A stretch of DNA of 64,000 nucleotides from Microstegium vimineum (taxonomy: Eukaryota > Streptophyta > Magnoliopsida > Poales > Poaceae): NCBI GenBank assembly GCA_022036555.1, contig CM039130.1, forward strand, positions 2,800,897 to 2,864,896, given 5' to 3'. The position numbers and the translations under genes are program-made. The notes beneath the pieces were generated by a model. That model ran no database searches and was not told where the DNA came from. It worked only from the letters and a program-made list of their open reading frames with translations. Below are positions 1 to 12,700 of the stretch, piece by piece (position 1 is the first letter of the stretch; every line of letters starts with the position of its first letter).

Positions 1-2297
1 GGTCGTTGTCAGACCTCCTCAAGCCATTGATGGGTCTCTTTGCCTCTTCGTAACAGGCCATAGGGGTTTGTCGCTACTGTGGTTGTCTTAGTTGTTCCTT
101 GCTCGATCATGGTATTATAGCATCTCCAACAATACTACCCACAACACACTACCTATTTTTCTGTTTGGGTAGCCACCCATTTTTATACTATCTAAATTTT
201 GCTCTCAACTCCAGCGATCTACTTAAAACAGGCTACTCAGATTTTATCGTGATAGAGAAAAATGACATGTGGGTCCTATGTGTCATACTCTGTCTCTCTC
301 TCTCTCTAATTCTTCTCTACAGCAAGGCCACCATGCAGGGACGAGTAGGGGAGTCGCACCCGCCGCTGGGAACCAGACTACCAGAGTCCAGAGTAGGCGC
401 AGTGGCTCGGGGGCGACCGGGTCATCCGGAGACAGAGCTTGGGGTCAGCTCCCTGCGGCGGTACGGTGAACGACGACGTCGCAGCGGCTCGGGGCGGCCA
501 GATCTCCAGTCTCGCCGACCGGACCCAAACACAGAGCTCGCGGGGCGGCTCTGCTCCCGTGTCTTATTAAATTCTCGACCTCATATCATGATACGTACAT
601 GCATACTGTACCAAGCAAAGCAAAAGCTTTGTCCGCGGGCAGTCGAAGCAAGAGATCGATGGATGGATCGGAGCAGTTGAGAGTAGTGTTTCCGGAACGC
701 GTGGCAGGGACAGCCCGGGCCCTCGCCGTGCGTCCGACAGGATGCATGGGAGTTCAAAGGGCTCATGATGGGAACCAAGAGAGGTGTCTAGAACATGTAT
801 GCATGCATGCTTTATTTAGTGCACTCCCAATGCAGACTCTATCATAGAGTCTAAACCTATTTATTATAGGGGTAGCTCGTGTGTGTGTATGGGAGGTATG
901 GCAGGCGCACGTGTGACGTGTGTTACCAACACACAGCACGGGTATGTGCACGTATGAAACCCGAGATTTGTTGGCCTCAAACATACCCCGGCCGGTGATC
1001 CGATCCGATTGGGCACATCCAAGCTTTTGGGGGCAGGACGACGCACATGCCTAGATCGAACTAGCCTACGACACGTACGCCGCTGCACGCAGGAGAACAT
1101 TATACTATAGGCTGTGAATCTCCGCGCCCCAAGGGTGGCCGGCGGCACGCCGCACACCTGGCGCCGGCCGCGGCCACGAGACGCCTCGCTCGCTCGAGCC
1201 AGCCCGTGCTACCTCTGCTAGCGAGCAAGCTGAAAGCGGGCGCAGAAATATCTGGGACGGTGAGTCGGTGACCGCCCGCGCCCGGGCAGGCAGGCAGGCA
1301 GGCAGGCAGGCCGGCCGGCCGACGGCGACAACTCCCCGACCCGACCGGCGACCGGTACGTACGCGACGCCGCAAATAATGCAGCGGACTGGACACTGACA
1401 GAGACCCCGTGCCGGTGCACGGCCCCGCCGTCCGGCTCGGCGGCGGGCGGCGGACGGGTCAGCAGCGCCGGAGGGAGCCTCTAGAAGCGTCCATGCCTGC
1501 CGACGGCGACGGCGACCGGACCGGCCGGCGGCTTGACACACCGACAAGGACACACAAACACACACCGGAGCGGGCAGCAATGCGACATGGCTTTGCTACG
1601 TAGGACGAGTAGCAATACCACCAGTATACACATACAGAGGTTAACGTAACATGACTGACTGATCAAGGTGCAAAGGCCAAGGCCAAGGCCAAGCCAAGGT
1701 AGGTGCCGTATCAGGATCTCAAGTGTTCCCCTGCCTAACGATCAATGATGGCTAGCTCTGCGCTCTGGAACCTGGGACTGGCCACTAATGATTATCCCAG
1801 GGAATAATTGCCTTGCTGATTAATGCTGATGACAGTGGTAGATGAAAGTGATCTGAATTTCAGAGAATCCCGGGAGGAATGGATGCACGCCCCCGGCTGG
1901 CCTACTTTGGCTGGGAAGTGGAAACGATACGGCATGCTGAGCTGGGATTAATGTAATTTCTCGCATACGGGTAATTATTCTTCATTCAGAGAATGGTTTC
2001 TAAATCCTGAATTCCTGATGACAGGCGCAGCTGCGTCGCCCATGATGGCAGTCAGGTCAAGGTTCCCCTTGCCCTCCGTTTCTTCCTTGCCCCCGTTCCT
2101 TTCTGATAATATATTCATCTAGTACTTGGTATATTACGAGAGCTACCATAACAACATTGCACTAATTAATTGCGGATAACTTCGACAGCAGGGGATATAT
2201 AACGAGCGTTATGCTCAGGATACGCTGATCCAGTGACCCAAATGAGTAATAATACTACACATAAAGTACGCATTGAAATGGATAATGTACAAAACAG
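1..2297. other. Intergenic, no gene supported
   Basis: I see no coding region with a recognisable product. Bases 960-1600 are GC- and CpG-rich, as at a grass promoter or first exon, but no open frame there resembles a known protein. A sequence reading AGCATCTCCAACA near 120 resembles the end of common grass MITEs, but I found no matching inverted end. The right part (about 2000-2297) is the 3' flank of the minus-strand DEG5 gene. Confidence 0.6.
1284..1320. repeat. (GGCA)n / (GGCC)n microsatellite
   Basis: About six GGCA units run directly into GGCC units within the CpG-rich block. This is a simple repeat with no evident function. Confidence 0.85.
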
Positions 2298-5200
2298 TTA
2301 AAACCTGTTGCTGATAGAGGTCCCGTATACTATTAGGTTGGGGACCGACTGTACCACAGTGTCGATGGGGATGGCAAAGTTCACCCCGGATGAGATCCCA
2401 GATCCTGCAAAACAAGCAAGATTTAGCACAGAAAAGTTACAAACTTACAATATATCTTCTGGACCAGTATCTCGCACACGCAGAGGATATCTGCCTATGA
2501 TTAATGTAACCCAATTCAATTCGTGGCATCTTCCTTTCTGGGAGTGTTATTATGCTTACCGGACTACCAGAGACAGAGATCTCATGGCCAGCCAGTACAC
2601 AGCATGCACAGCTCAAGATCTACATCATGTTTCTAGACGTACAACACTGTAGCTTGTTTTCTTAAATTGAGGGGCATAATGTTAATGTGGCATGGAATAG
2701 ACCGTGTGGGCACAGAACCCCGAAGCCATAAAGCGTCGGTGGAGTTTCTCTTGACCGCAAAGTGTACAGTAAATGGGGATAAAGTGCAGCAAGTAGTCGA
2801 ATTAATAGCACCGCCTTAGTATAACTATGGCCTCACACAGAAAATCAAGGTTCCCCACAAAACAAGGCAAAACGGAGACGTGTTCATCCAATCCAACATA
2901 ATTCATGGGTCTCTTGACCATGGTGTAATAGCAACTTTGCCTGCTGCTAGGGAATACAATCGAAATCTGAATTGATTTTTCAATCTATCATTCCGTTGAC
3001 CGTTCTTTTTTGTCATACTGGAGCCAGGATTTAACAGGACTAAAAAAGGCACAAAATTACATGGCAGGCTGGCAGCTATTACAACCATAGTCTTTTATAA
3101 TCCAAAAATTATGTTTCATTTCTTCCAAATGAATGTTTCCCCCCATGGCCACGGAAAAAAAGGTTTCCTCAATGATTAAAGTATACTTTGTTGAGATGTG
3201 CATAAAGTGTGCTATGCGCTGACAACTGATAAAAATGGTAAAGCAGCTCTCACACATAGCATACAATGGACTGATAGCATGTCATGAGGCATCTATGATT
3301 TCATTATGAGGAAACACAAATTGCTGAACACATGAGAGAAGCTTTGCTTACCTTTACGTGTGAATGTAGCTGTATTAACACCAATTACATGGCCATAAGA
3401 GTCAATAAGTGGACCTCCTGAGTTACCTGCAAGTATGAAAATTTTGTAAATATGGAATGCAATGGAACTTATATGCATGCTAGACATTCATATTCAGCTA
3501 ACGCATGTTAAGCACCAAGACTTGAGAAGGTGAGAAAAGAAGAGGGATAAATGCAAAATGGGAGACATTACTGCTAGCAGAACAGTTAATAAATCTGTAG
3601 TAGTAGACAAAACACAGTTTATGATCATTGGACATCTATCTGAACTACCAGACAAAATACAGTTTCTGATACACATAAAAACAGATGCAAAGTCTCATCA
3701 AACTGTTCATGCTGACTAGGAAATAACACCATGCATTCTTCACACAATGACACAGCCCAGTGCATTGTAAACCATGCAGATAGCACTAAAACTAATATTG
3801 GATTATATAACTAAGAGAAAGAACTTATTTTCCAAAATAGTGACAGATAGTGTAAATAAAACCACTAGCCAAAAGCACAAAGATTATAGTTACAATGATG
3901 TACTTACAGTCAGCTTATCTAGTAAAATAACTACAGTGTCAGGCCTAGTTATGCCATAGTGCCAAGAAAGAATCCAATGCACTCTTTATTCTATCAGATG
4001 AAAGGATGAGACCCAGGTTCCCTTAGTATTCCAATTCATGCCTACAGGACTCCAAGTTGGGCCAAATCTAATTCATCCAAAAGGCCCAAAGAGGATTGAC
4101 TCTCTAAGCAATGAGCAACGCACCAACAAGTTATGCCATCTGTTGTCCATCCTTACTGCTCATACGAAAAGCAGTTTTCTACCCTGCTTAATGTCTGACA
4201 TAGCTTGCACTGGCACTCTTCCTAATCTTTCTTTCGGAGAAAAGAGACATTCTTAATCCCTATGTTTTCCTAGCAACAAAATGAATGCACGACCGGAAAT
4301 TATAAAAGCCTTATCCATTCACAGGAACAAAAGAAAAAACAAAAAATAGATGCATATGGCCAAAACATTTCATCTGAGAATCATGAGGTAACAAAATTTC
4401 TTTAGGAAAGGATGGCACTCGTGGTTAAAGAATATAATAATACAACTTTTTTTTGAAAGGAGATTTACAATTCTTTTCAGAAAGCAATTAAGGCCTTACA
4501 GACTGGGGATACCAGTTTAGCAAAAACGAAAACTAGCCCCTTGCTGAAAGCTAAACAGGATCCCGATCACCCTCCAGTTATTACAAAAAGATATCAAGGC
4601 TCACAGCCTGAAAACAAACGAATGAAATGATGTCTTCATCAAGCCCTTGTTTAGATCCCCTTCAAAATTTCAAATTTTCTGTCACATCGAATCTTTGGAT
4701 GCATGCATGAAGTATTAAATATAAGTAAAAATATAATTAATTGCACAGTTTATCTGTAATTTGCGAGACAAATCTTTCGAACTTAGTTACTTCATGATTG
4801 GACAATAATTACCAAATACAAACGAAACGCTACAGTGCTAACTTTACTGGATCTTGGAGATGGTTGGACTTGATTTTTTTTAGAAAAGATGATTGGATAT
4901 TGGAGATGGTATTAATACATCATACAAAATGAAGACATTACCAGCATTTATAGCAGCATCTGTCTGTATAGCCCCACGGATCGCTCTCCCATTGGGAGAT
5001 GGTATCTCCCTCCCCAATCCACTAATAACCTACAAGAAACTTAGTGATCACGCATCAGAATACTCTAGATTTGATATACAAGGGTGTGTAACAGTAACAT
5101 TATCCATAATTACACAATGCATTCACATCGGACTCATGGACTCTTGAGAATTTCAGACGTGCACTTAACAAAAACTTTGAACAACTTGAGGAATCATTAC

Positions 5201-6723
5201 CCCAGTAGTTAGAGTGTGTTCATATCCATATGGGTTCCCAATGGCAAAGCAGCTTTGCCCAACTCGCAAACCCCGTGATGTGCCAATCAGAGCAGGCCTC
5301 AGCTGGTCACTATCAGCATCTATCTGCAGAACTAATCTTGAATTCAAAGGTCACAACTCCGACCCAATTTGACATCACTGAAACTTCAGCCACAAATGAT
5401 GAAGTTCCAAACCTTGAGAACCGCAAGATCATATGCTGGATCACACCCTATTAGCCTCCCTTCTTTTGAGTAACTTTTGCCACTAGAATCCTCCAAGAAT
5501 ACCTACAGAAACCATCAAGAAATGGTTAAAGGGAGTAAGCAAGCAGATGAATTGTCATCAATCTGTATGTAGTACTCGATACTGCAAGATACCAGTAAGC
5601 AACCTTGCAGCGATGAGATGCAGATCCATCTCCAGCTAACTTTGCAACCACATGGTAATTTGTCACCTGATGTGCCAATGCAAACACCAAATATTTGAAA
5701 TTTGAAGCAACAAATTACATCGCCCAAGAGGACTTTTAAATTCTCACAGTATATCTTATGCAGAACACACAAATTTCAAAGCGCCAAGGTAATTATAGTA
5801 CCAAGTACTGCAACATAACGGGGTACAAATGAACACAATTATATAAAATGCATGAAATCTATTAAAATTACTGAATATATCAGGTGGGTGGCACATATAG
5901 AAGTTATAGCCGAAATGGGAACCACGCTAGGTATTGACGTGGGTCATTTCAGATAAGCAATGAAGTACCAAAAGGATACTAGCATTAATAAACACGTTTA
6001 GCATAGACTGCTACTGCAACAGACTAGTCAAAAACACAGTAACTTAGTCCTCGATAAAAAATGCTCAGATCAGTGTTCCGAGCATCACGAATAATTTGTT
6101 AGCTGTCACTGACAACTACGGGATATACAGCATCTACATGTATCACCAATCAGCGTATTAAAATAGCCCAAACCACAGTAATTCCACCTCTGGATTTCCT
6201 AGTTAATTCAACAGAACGGGAAACAGGAAGACGCTCACAATGTGGCCCGCGGAGTCCCACACGAATCCCGAGCCTGTACCCTCCACCTTGGCGGAGCTGC
6301 CCTCCTCCTCCTCGTCGAACTCCTCCACCCCAACGCCTCCCCGCCCCTGCGGCCCCGCGACGACGAGGTCCTTAATGAACACAACCGACGGCGACGCCTC
6401 CTGCATACACCCGCGCTCGCGCCGCGTCCGGCGTCGGGGGTTAGGGTAGGTAGGGCTCCACGGCGGTGGGAATGCGGTCGTACCCGTACGTACCTGGAAC
6501 AAGCGGACGACGTGGGCCTCATCGACGTCCTCGCCGTCGGGCTCGGCGCGGGCGGGGCGCGTGGCGGGGCGGAGGCGGCCGCGGCCGCGGCGAGCAGGAG
6601 GACGGCTGAGGCGGCGGTGCGGCGGCTGGTGGACGCGACGGATGGGGAAGAGGGAGGTGGCGGAGGGTTCCGGTGGAGAGGCGATGGGAGGAGGAGGAGG
6701 CGAAGCAGCGGCCGGAGCGCCAT
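2298..6723 (-). CDS. DEG5: Protease Do-like 5 (DEG5), thylakoid lumen
   Basis: This is a chymotrypsin-fold serine protease without a PDZ domain. In plants DEG5 works with DEG8 in the thylakoid lumen on photodamaged photosystem II D1 (family knowledge). Exons on the minus strand: 6723-6494, 6400-6239, 5666-5604, 5502-5413, 5323-5201, 5029-4942, 3426-3352, 2404-2298. All junctions are GT-AG and all phases agree from exon 2 onward. The catalytic triad is visible: His in TNYHV (exon 3), Asp in YDLAVL (exon 4), Ser in GNSGGPL (exon 7). The end, LIVYGTSISNRF, matches the DEG5 C-terminus, and total length would be about 312 residues, normal for the family. Exon 1 encodes an arginine pair, an Ala/Leu-rich stretch and AxA-like sites, as in a lumen-targeting peptide. 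Exon 1 is 230 nt although its end is in phase 0, so one base appears missing near 6545-6565. The start at 6723 is chosen for its targeting-like sequence; 6744 is an in-frame alternative. Confidence 0.9.
4645..4850. repeat. Dispersed ~200-bp grass repeat, copy A
   Basis: A sequence starting near CCTTGTTTAGAT and containing TTCATGATTGGACAATAATT and AACGAAACGCTACAGTG recurs at 50145-50372 and 56116-56270. This copy lies in the long intron between DEG5 exons 6 and 7 (3427-4941). It behaves like a short dispersed transposable element; I cannot assign a superfamily. Confidence 0.75.
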
Positions 6724-9700
6724 TGCTAGGCGTGCGCGAACCACGAGCAGAGCAGGTGTGCCAGCTGGACTGGAAGCGCGCTATCTGAAGAGCGATGACG
6801 TGGCGATGGCGGATCCCGGACTGGTGTTTGGTTCATACGCCTTCCACTATGGAAAGCGGGTTCGGACAGGCTCTTGTTTTTTTTTCCAGGACGGTTTTAT
6901 GATCTCAAAAAATATGAGTTATTAGGGATAACAAGGGATTTGCTAAATTTCAGATGCCTGAATTTTAGTTTTCTTTCGGGCGACAGTTATTGCATATGTT
7001 TTATACTAAAATTACAGTTTTAGTTTGTTGCAATTTATATAGAGACAGTCTGTAATTTTTGGTTTCAAAAATAAAAAAAAAACATGTTAGACAAAATTAC
7101 AAACCTGACAAAATTTTATATATGTTGGCACAAAGACAATTTAACAATTACAATTATTTCTAGAGGAGGACAAGGAAAAAAATTAATATGTTATAACACA
7201 AAGAAAAATAACAAAATATAAAATTAACAACTAATTTATACTAGTTGGTGGTATATTAATGTTATCTGAATCATCTTAAATTTTAGGCACCTAAACTATA
7301 GGAAAAGTGGGATAATAAACAGAAAATATTCGAAGGTACTCGTCCAGGTTAAAATATATCCTTTATATTCATTTTTCTAATTGCAGTTTGGACATTTCTG
7401 TGGATATTTTTTTTACTTTTTATAAAGAAAAACTCCTTTTCTAAAAAAGTATTCATGTCTTTGTTTTTGTTCAGATCGGAATAAATGACTAATTCATCCG
7501 CGTTGTGAATCATTCAAAAATTGGTACTGATTTTATGAATTGAAGCTCTTTTTTTTCATAAACCTCTAGGGTGAAAGCAAATTGTATTAAGAGAAAAGGA
7601 GAAGAGTCCTACCTATGTCCCACAAGAGTGATGTTTAGGTTTTCTCCTAAGTCAAAATATTTTATGTATCATCAAGTTATTCTGTAAATTGTCAACATTT
7701 TTAATACCTAATAGATATTACCAGAAAAAATATTATTGTGAATATTGTTATTTTTTGTATAAATCTAATTAAACTTATGATTATTTGATTTTGGACAAAA
7801 CCAAAAGTTAGAAAGGACACTTTACCGAACAAAGGTAGTGCAAACAATCTATAATGTAGGTTGCAACTCGCGAGGGCACTACACCTCAGAGTGATAATAA
7901 AGTTCAAAGCACAGGGATAGAGTATATGGACATGGTGTTGTTTTCTTTTCTTTTTCTTTTTTTTGAATCTAACTTGTTTGGCCAAACCTAAGTCCATGAC
8001 ACGACCAAAACACGTTGCCACATCACATGCATCAGCGTGGCACGATCTGCCACAGGGCAATGATTTCTAGCTGGAGATCCTTAGGTGTAACTGACTGTGC
8101 GATTTTTCACATCATTAGGCATTAGGTGAAATGAAATTGTACTCCAGGCACGTTTGATATGTTAAGATTTTGGTTTGAGATAACGTATACATACAATCTT
8201 TAAACAGGTTCGAGTTTAAGAGGCTTTTAATCCCAAGTAGTCCCACCTCAAGTAATTGAATTTGGCTCACTTTTTTTTAGAAAATGGATTAATCCCCTTT
8301 CTCGTAGGATTAATATGCTGCTGTTTAATTTCTGGGAAACAGATGAATATTCAGCTCGCAGCTCATGAAACACACAAATACACTTTGTTTACAACCTAGT
8401 AATCTCATTAGAGTATCCCCTTGCAAATAGCTAGCTGTGATGAAATTCTATTGCATGATGGGTAATGAACATCTAGCTAACGCCACCAGACTCGCTAGTC
8501 TCGCACACGGTCCCAGATGGCCAGCTCTCTCGGCTCCCACAGTATGTGCAACTGTGCTATCTGCTTTTCTATTATTTAATCGTTTTCACTTTCCAAATGG
8601 ACTGACATTTTGGTTTTCCTGTTGGGGATGCAAAAGCAAAAGACATTGTTGAGAATGAGTAGCACACATTAGAAACTTATACGACGCAAAATGAAGCCTC
8701 TCCAACAGAGCACGCGCGACGCATCTCGCGAGAAGAACCTGCCTTGCTCACTCCTTGCCGGCGCCACCCCGCTCCTCGCCGACGCCGCCCCGTCCGGCCT
8801 CGCGGTTCTGCTTCGCCGTCGAGGGCCCCGCTCCTCACCGGAGCCGCCCTGCTCCTCGCCGTCGCCCGCCTGGCTCGCCTCGCCCTCACCGCCGCCGGGC
8901 CTCACCGTCGCGGCCTCGGTTCGCCTCGCTCCTCGCTGGCGCCGCCTCGCCATGGGCCCGGCTCGCCTCGCTCCTCGCCGTCGCGGGTCCACCTCGTCCT
9001 CGGAGCAGGCTCGGCTCGCTGCCGCCGACAGGCTCCCTCCCCATCTCTCCGCCCCGAGCCGGACTCCCCTCGCCGTGGCTCGGACTCGCCCTCGCCACAG
9101 GCCCAGCCAAAGCTCTCTGCGTGAATGGGTGTTGAGGAGAGAGAAGATGCAAATATGCCTCAGCTCTCGGCTCCTACGCAAACTGCGTTGCCCAGCTGTG
9201 TCCTCTCTTGGAGCTTATTTTCATCACCCAAATCTACTGTGCATGACTCAAAATGGGGAATAGGTCTCCTGTTGGAGACAGTCTTATGGATTTTGGTAGG
9301 GATTTAAAACAGGTAGCTAGCTCACTTTTCGTTGAGTATTTTCACAAGCTATCATCAATGTAACACATACAGTACGAATGGGGAAAATAAGAGCCTTGTA
9401 TTACATTGATGAATACAGAGAGTACGGAGGTAACTTACAGCTAGCCCAATGCATTAGGCATGCATGTATACGCTAGTCGTACAACAGCATATGTCACAGT
9501 AAGTAAGCACTGCACGTATGGTATATATACACTTCATTCTTCATTCATCTCTCCTATAAGATGACCGCACGTCGATCGTCGGCCATATATTTATATTTGG
9601 TGTAATGCAGGTGAGGCTAGTTGGAAGGACGCTCGTCGTCAGGTGGAGCACCAGCAGGAAACAGATAAGCAACTACGTACACGTAAAACGATACGCGAGC

Positions 9701-9737
9701 GATGCAGCTAGCTCGTCGTCTGTACGTACTCAGGAAG
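6724..9737. other. Intergenic between DEG5 and CHX copy 1
   Basis: From 6850 to 8440 the DNA is AT-rich with no supported gene. A GC-rich patch at 8690-9130 is listed separately. From 9281 to 9737 is the 3' flank of the first CHX gene. No RNA gene or promoter is evident. Confidence 0.6.
8697..9280. mobile_element. Possible TIR element with GC-rich interior
   Basis: The left end contains CCTCTCCAACAGAG and the right end contains TCTCCTGTTGGAGACAG, which is its approximate inverse. Between them is a GC-rich, proline/serine/arginine-coding-like interior open in several frames, with no recognisable protein. This fits a small DNA transposon that captured GC-rich gene sequence. The terminal repeats are short, so the call is tentative. 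Confidence 0.4.
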
Positions 9738-12700
9738 TCAGGCGAGGTTGCTCACCGGCAACTGCATCACGGGCACCACGGTGGAGCTGCCCGTCCCCAT
9801 CTCCTCGTCCAGCATATCCTCCTCCGTCGTGGCCACCGGCGGCCTCGCCTTGGGGTCGAACCTCTTGCTCTTGGGGTTGGTCGCCGGGTCATACCTCTTG
9901 ATCACCAGAACGGAAGCCGACGTCCTGAACTCCGGCGACACCAGGTAGCTCCCCACGGGGCCAAGCTCGTCGGGCTTCTCCACCAGCGGCGCCGCCGCCG
10001 GCATCCTTCCCACCACGAACACGTTGAACCCCGACAGCGACTCGATGGTCTCCAGCACCTGCTCCTTAGTGTACGCCTCGGGCTCCTCGAACCGCACCGA
10101 CCCGTCCTTCACCGCGCCCACCTTGGCCTTGAACGCCTCCACCGCCGCCTCGTCGGCCGCGCTCTCAGCCTCGACGTCCAGCTGCAGCCGCCTCGTCGGC
10201 TGGAACCTCGCGAGCGTGACGGCGACGCCGGGGTGCTCGGCCATGCGCGTCGCGTAGGCGAGCGCCTCGCGGTCGTCGGGTCCGCCGAAGAAGAGCGCGG
10301 CCACGGAGAAGGACACGTTCTTGGCCGACACCTGCGCGTGGCCGCCGAGTCCACGGTCGACGAGGACGGCCACCGAGCAGGGCGCCTCGCGGAGCACGCG
10401 CTTGTTGATGGCGTGGTACGCGGAACCCAGCGACACGAAGGTGCCGTCGTGGTGGAGCGCCTTGTGGTACGGCATCACCACGATGGCGGCGCGCTTGTCG
10501 GCGGCGCTGTCGATCACGTCACGGTGGATGGTGTCGAGGTCCGAGATGGCCGTCATGGCGCGCACCCTCACGGAGCTCAGCTGCTGGAACGCCTCGAACG
10601 CCACCACCACCTGCTCCGTCCGCTGCTCCTTGTCGTTGAAGAATGGAATCCCGTCGCGGCGCGCGCGCTGCACCAGGCTGATCGCCGACGACCGCTCCGA
10701 GAGCTCCACCAGGTGCATCGCGTACAGCGTGAGGCGGCGGCGCGCCGTGCCCCGTGAGGCCTCCACCACGTTCAGCAGCGTCGGGATGTGGCGGTTGGTG
10801 TGGAAGCACGCCAGCACGCGGAGTTCGCCGTCCGCGTCAGCGCCCTCCACCGTCCGACGCTTGTACGGCACCGTCCGCCGCGCCGGCTTGTAGATCGCCA
10901 TCACGATCGGCGTCGTGATGAAGGTGGTGAACAGCGCCATGAGCACCATGATGGCGAACGCCTCGTCGTTGAGCACCTTGCGGTCCCGCCCGATGTTGAG
11001 CACGATGAGCTCCACGAGCCCCTTGGTGTTCATCAGGAATCCCAGCGTGACGGCTTCACGGACGGGGATCTTGACGAGCAGCGACGTGATCACCGTGCCG
11101 CCGATCTTGCCGAGGCACGCGTTGGCGATGACGAGCACGAGCAGCGCCCAGGACTTGCCCCCCTTGATGGTCGCCACGTCGGTCTTGAGCCCGCTGGAGA
11201 CGAAGTAGAGCGGGAGGAAGAGCCCCGAGATGAGATCCTCCACCTTCTCGATGAGCACGCCGGCGAATGGCCCGTCCTTGGGGACGACGATGCCCACCAT
11301 GAAGGCACCAAACAGGGCATGGATGCCGATGGTGTCCGTGACGAAACCAGCGGCGAGGACGATGACGAGGGTGGCGCAGATGTAGACCTCTTTCACCGGC
11401 TCGCCCTCGGGGGTGCGGCGCGCCATCCAGGCGAGCACCGGGCGAAGGAACAGGCAGATGGCGATGACGAAGCCAGCGGCGGTGAGGAGCACCCACAGCG
11501 AGATGATCGGCGAGCCGGAACCGGAGAGGGCGATGGCGAGCGCCAGCAGGATCCAGGCGGCGACGTCGTTCACCGCCGCGGCGGACATGGCCATGCGACC
11601 GAGGTCCGTGGTCAGGAGCTTCAGCTCGGCCAGGATGCGGGCCAGGACTGGGAAGGCGGTGATGGAGAGCGCCACGCCCATGAAGACGAGGAACGGGCCC
11701 TGCGGCGTGCCTTTGACGATGGTGGCACGGAACGCGAACGACGTGCCGATGCCGAGCGCGAACGGGACGCTGATGCCGGCGAGCGCGATGGCTAGGGCCT
11801 TCTTGCCGGTGCGGCGGATGGCGGAGATGTCCAGCTCCAGGCCGACGAGGAACAGGAAGAAGAGCAGCCCGATGTTGGCCAGCGTGTCTAGCACCGTCAT
11901 GCTCTGGGCTGGGAACACGGCGTGCAAGAACTTGTGGCTCCGCCCCAGCGCCGATGGGCCTAGAAGAATTCCTCCCTGCATCATCATATCAGATTCCAGG
12001 CAAACTCATCAGGCCATTGTTCATTCATCAATCATGGTAAACATATGCATGCATGCAGATCAATTCGTGAAAAAAATATTATTTGTGGGTATAGCTAGCT
12101 AGAACTGAAACGATTTTTGTTGCTGCAATGTACTGTAACAAAAATCAAATAATTTCTAGAGTACAGAAACTATCATCCGTAAAATTTGCAAGTACTCCCT
12201 CCTCCCTAAAAGAAATTCAATTATCACTTATCAAGGAATCAAATAATTTCAAGTTTTACTAATTCTATACAGAAAACACTAACATTTATAATATACGAGT
12301 AGTACCAAATAAACATCATCACTAGATTAATTAATCATGGAATATATTTTCATAGTAAACATAATATATTAGAGGATGGATAAATGTTGAATATTATTTT
12401 CTATTGACTTGTTCAAGACCGAGAATTGTATATTTTATTTTTTAGGACGAAGAGGACTCCAGTGAAGAATTTAGTGAGATTATAAGTACGGCCCTTGATT
12501 CTTCGTAGTGACACTAGAGAACCTGAAGAGCCGGTTTGCATGAGAAAATTAAACTAGCTAGAAGAGTTACTGATGGTAAAGTGTGTGATTTCCTAAGGCA
12601 TCACTTGATCACTTGATGAATGAATGATGGCAGTTGATAATGACAGAAAGAAAGAAGCATGCAAATAAAACAAGTACTGGCTGCTCTTTGAAAAGTAAGC

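Noticed and set aside
6242..6925. 227-codon plus-strand frame
   Set aside because: Antisense to DEG5 exons 1 and 2, with low-complexity Arg/Gly/Ala composition.
9702..11795. Long plus-strand open frames (351 and 335 codons)
   Set aside because: They are antisense shadows of CHX exon 2, caused by its high GC at third positions; their Arg/His-rich translations match no family.
11976..11987. MMMQ start for CHX copy 1 exon 2
   Set aside because: These codons belong to the intron end (ATGATGCAG acceptor); exon 1 at 15631-15834 supplies the true start and a first membrane segment.
12195..12300. Stowaway MITE in the CHX intron
   Set aside because: It starts with an ACTCCCTCC-like end, but I could not find a matching inverted end with TA.
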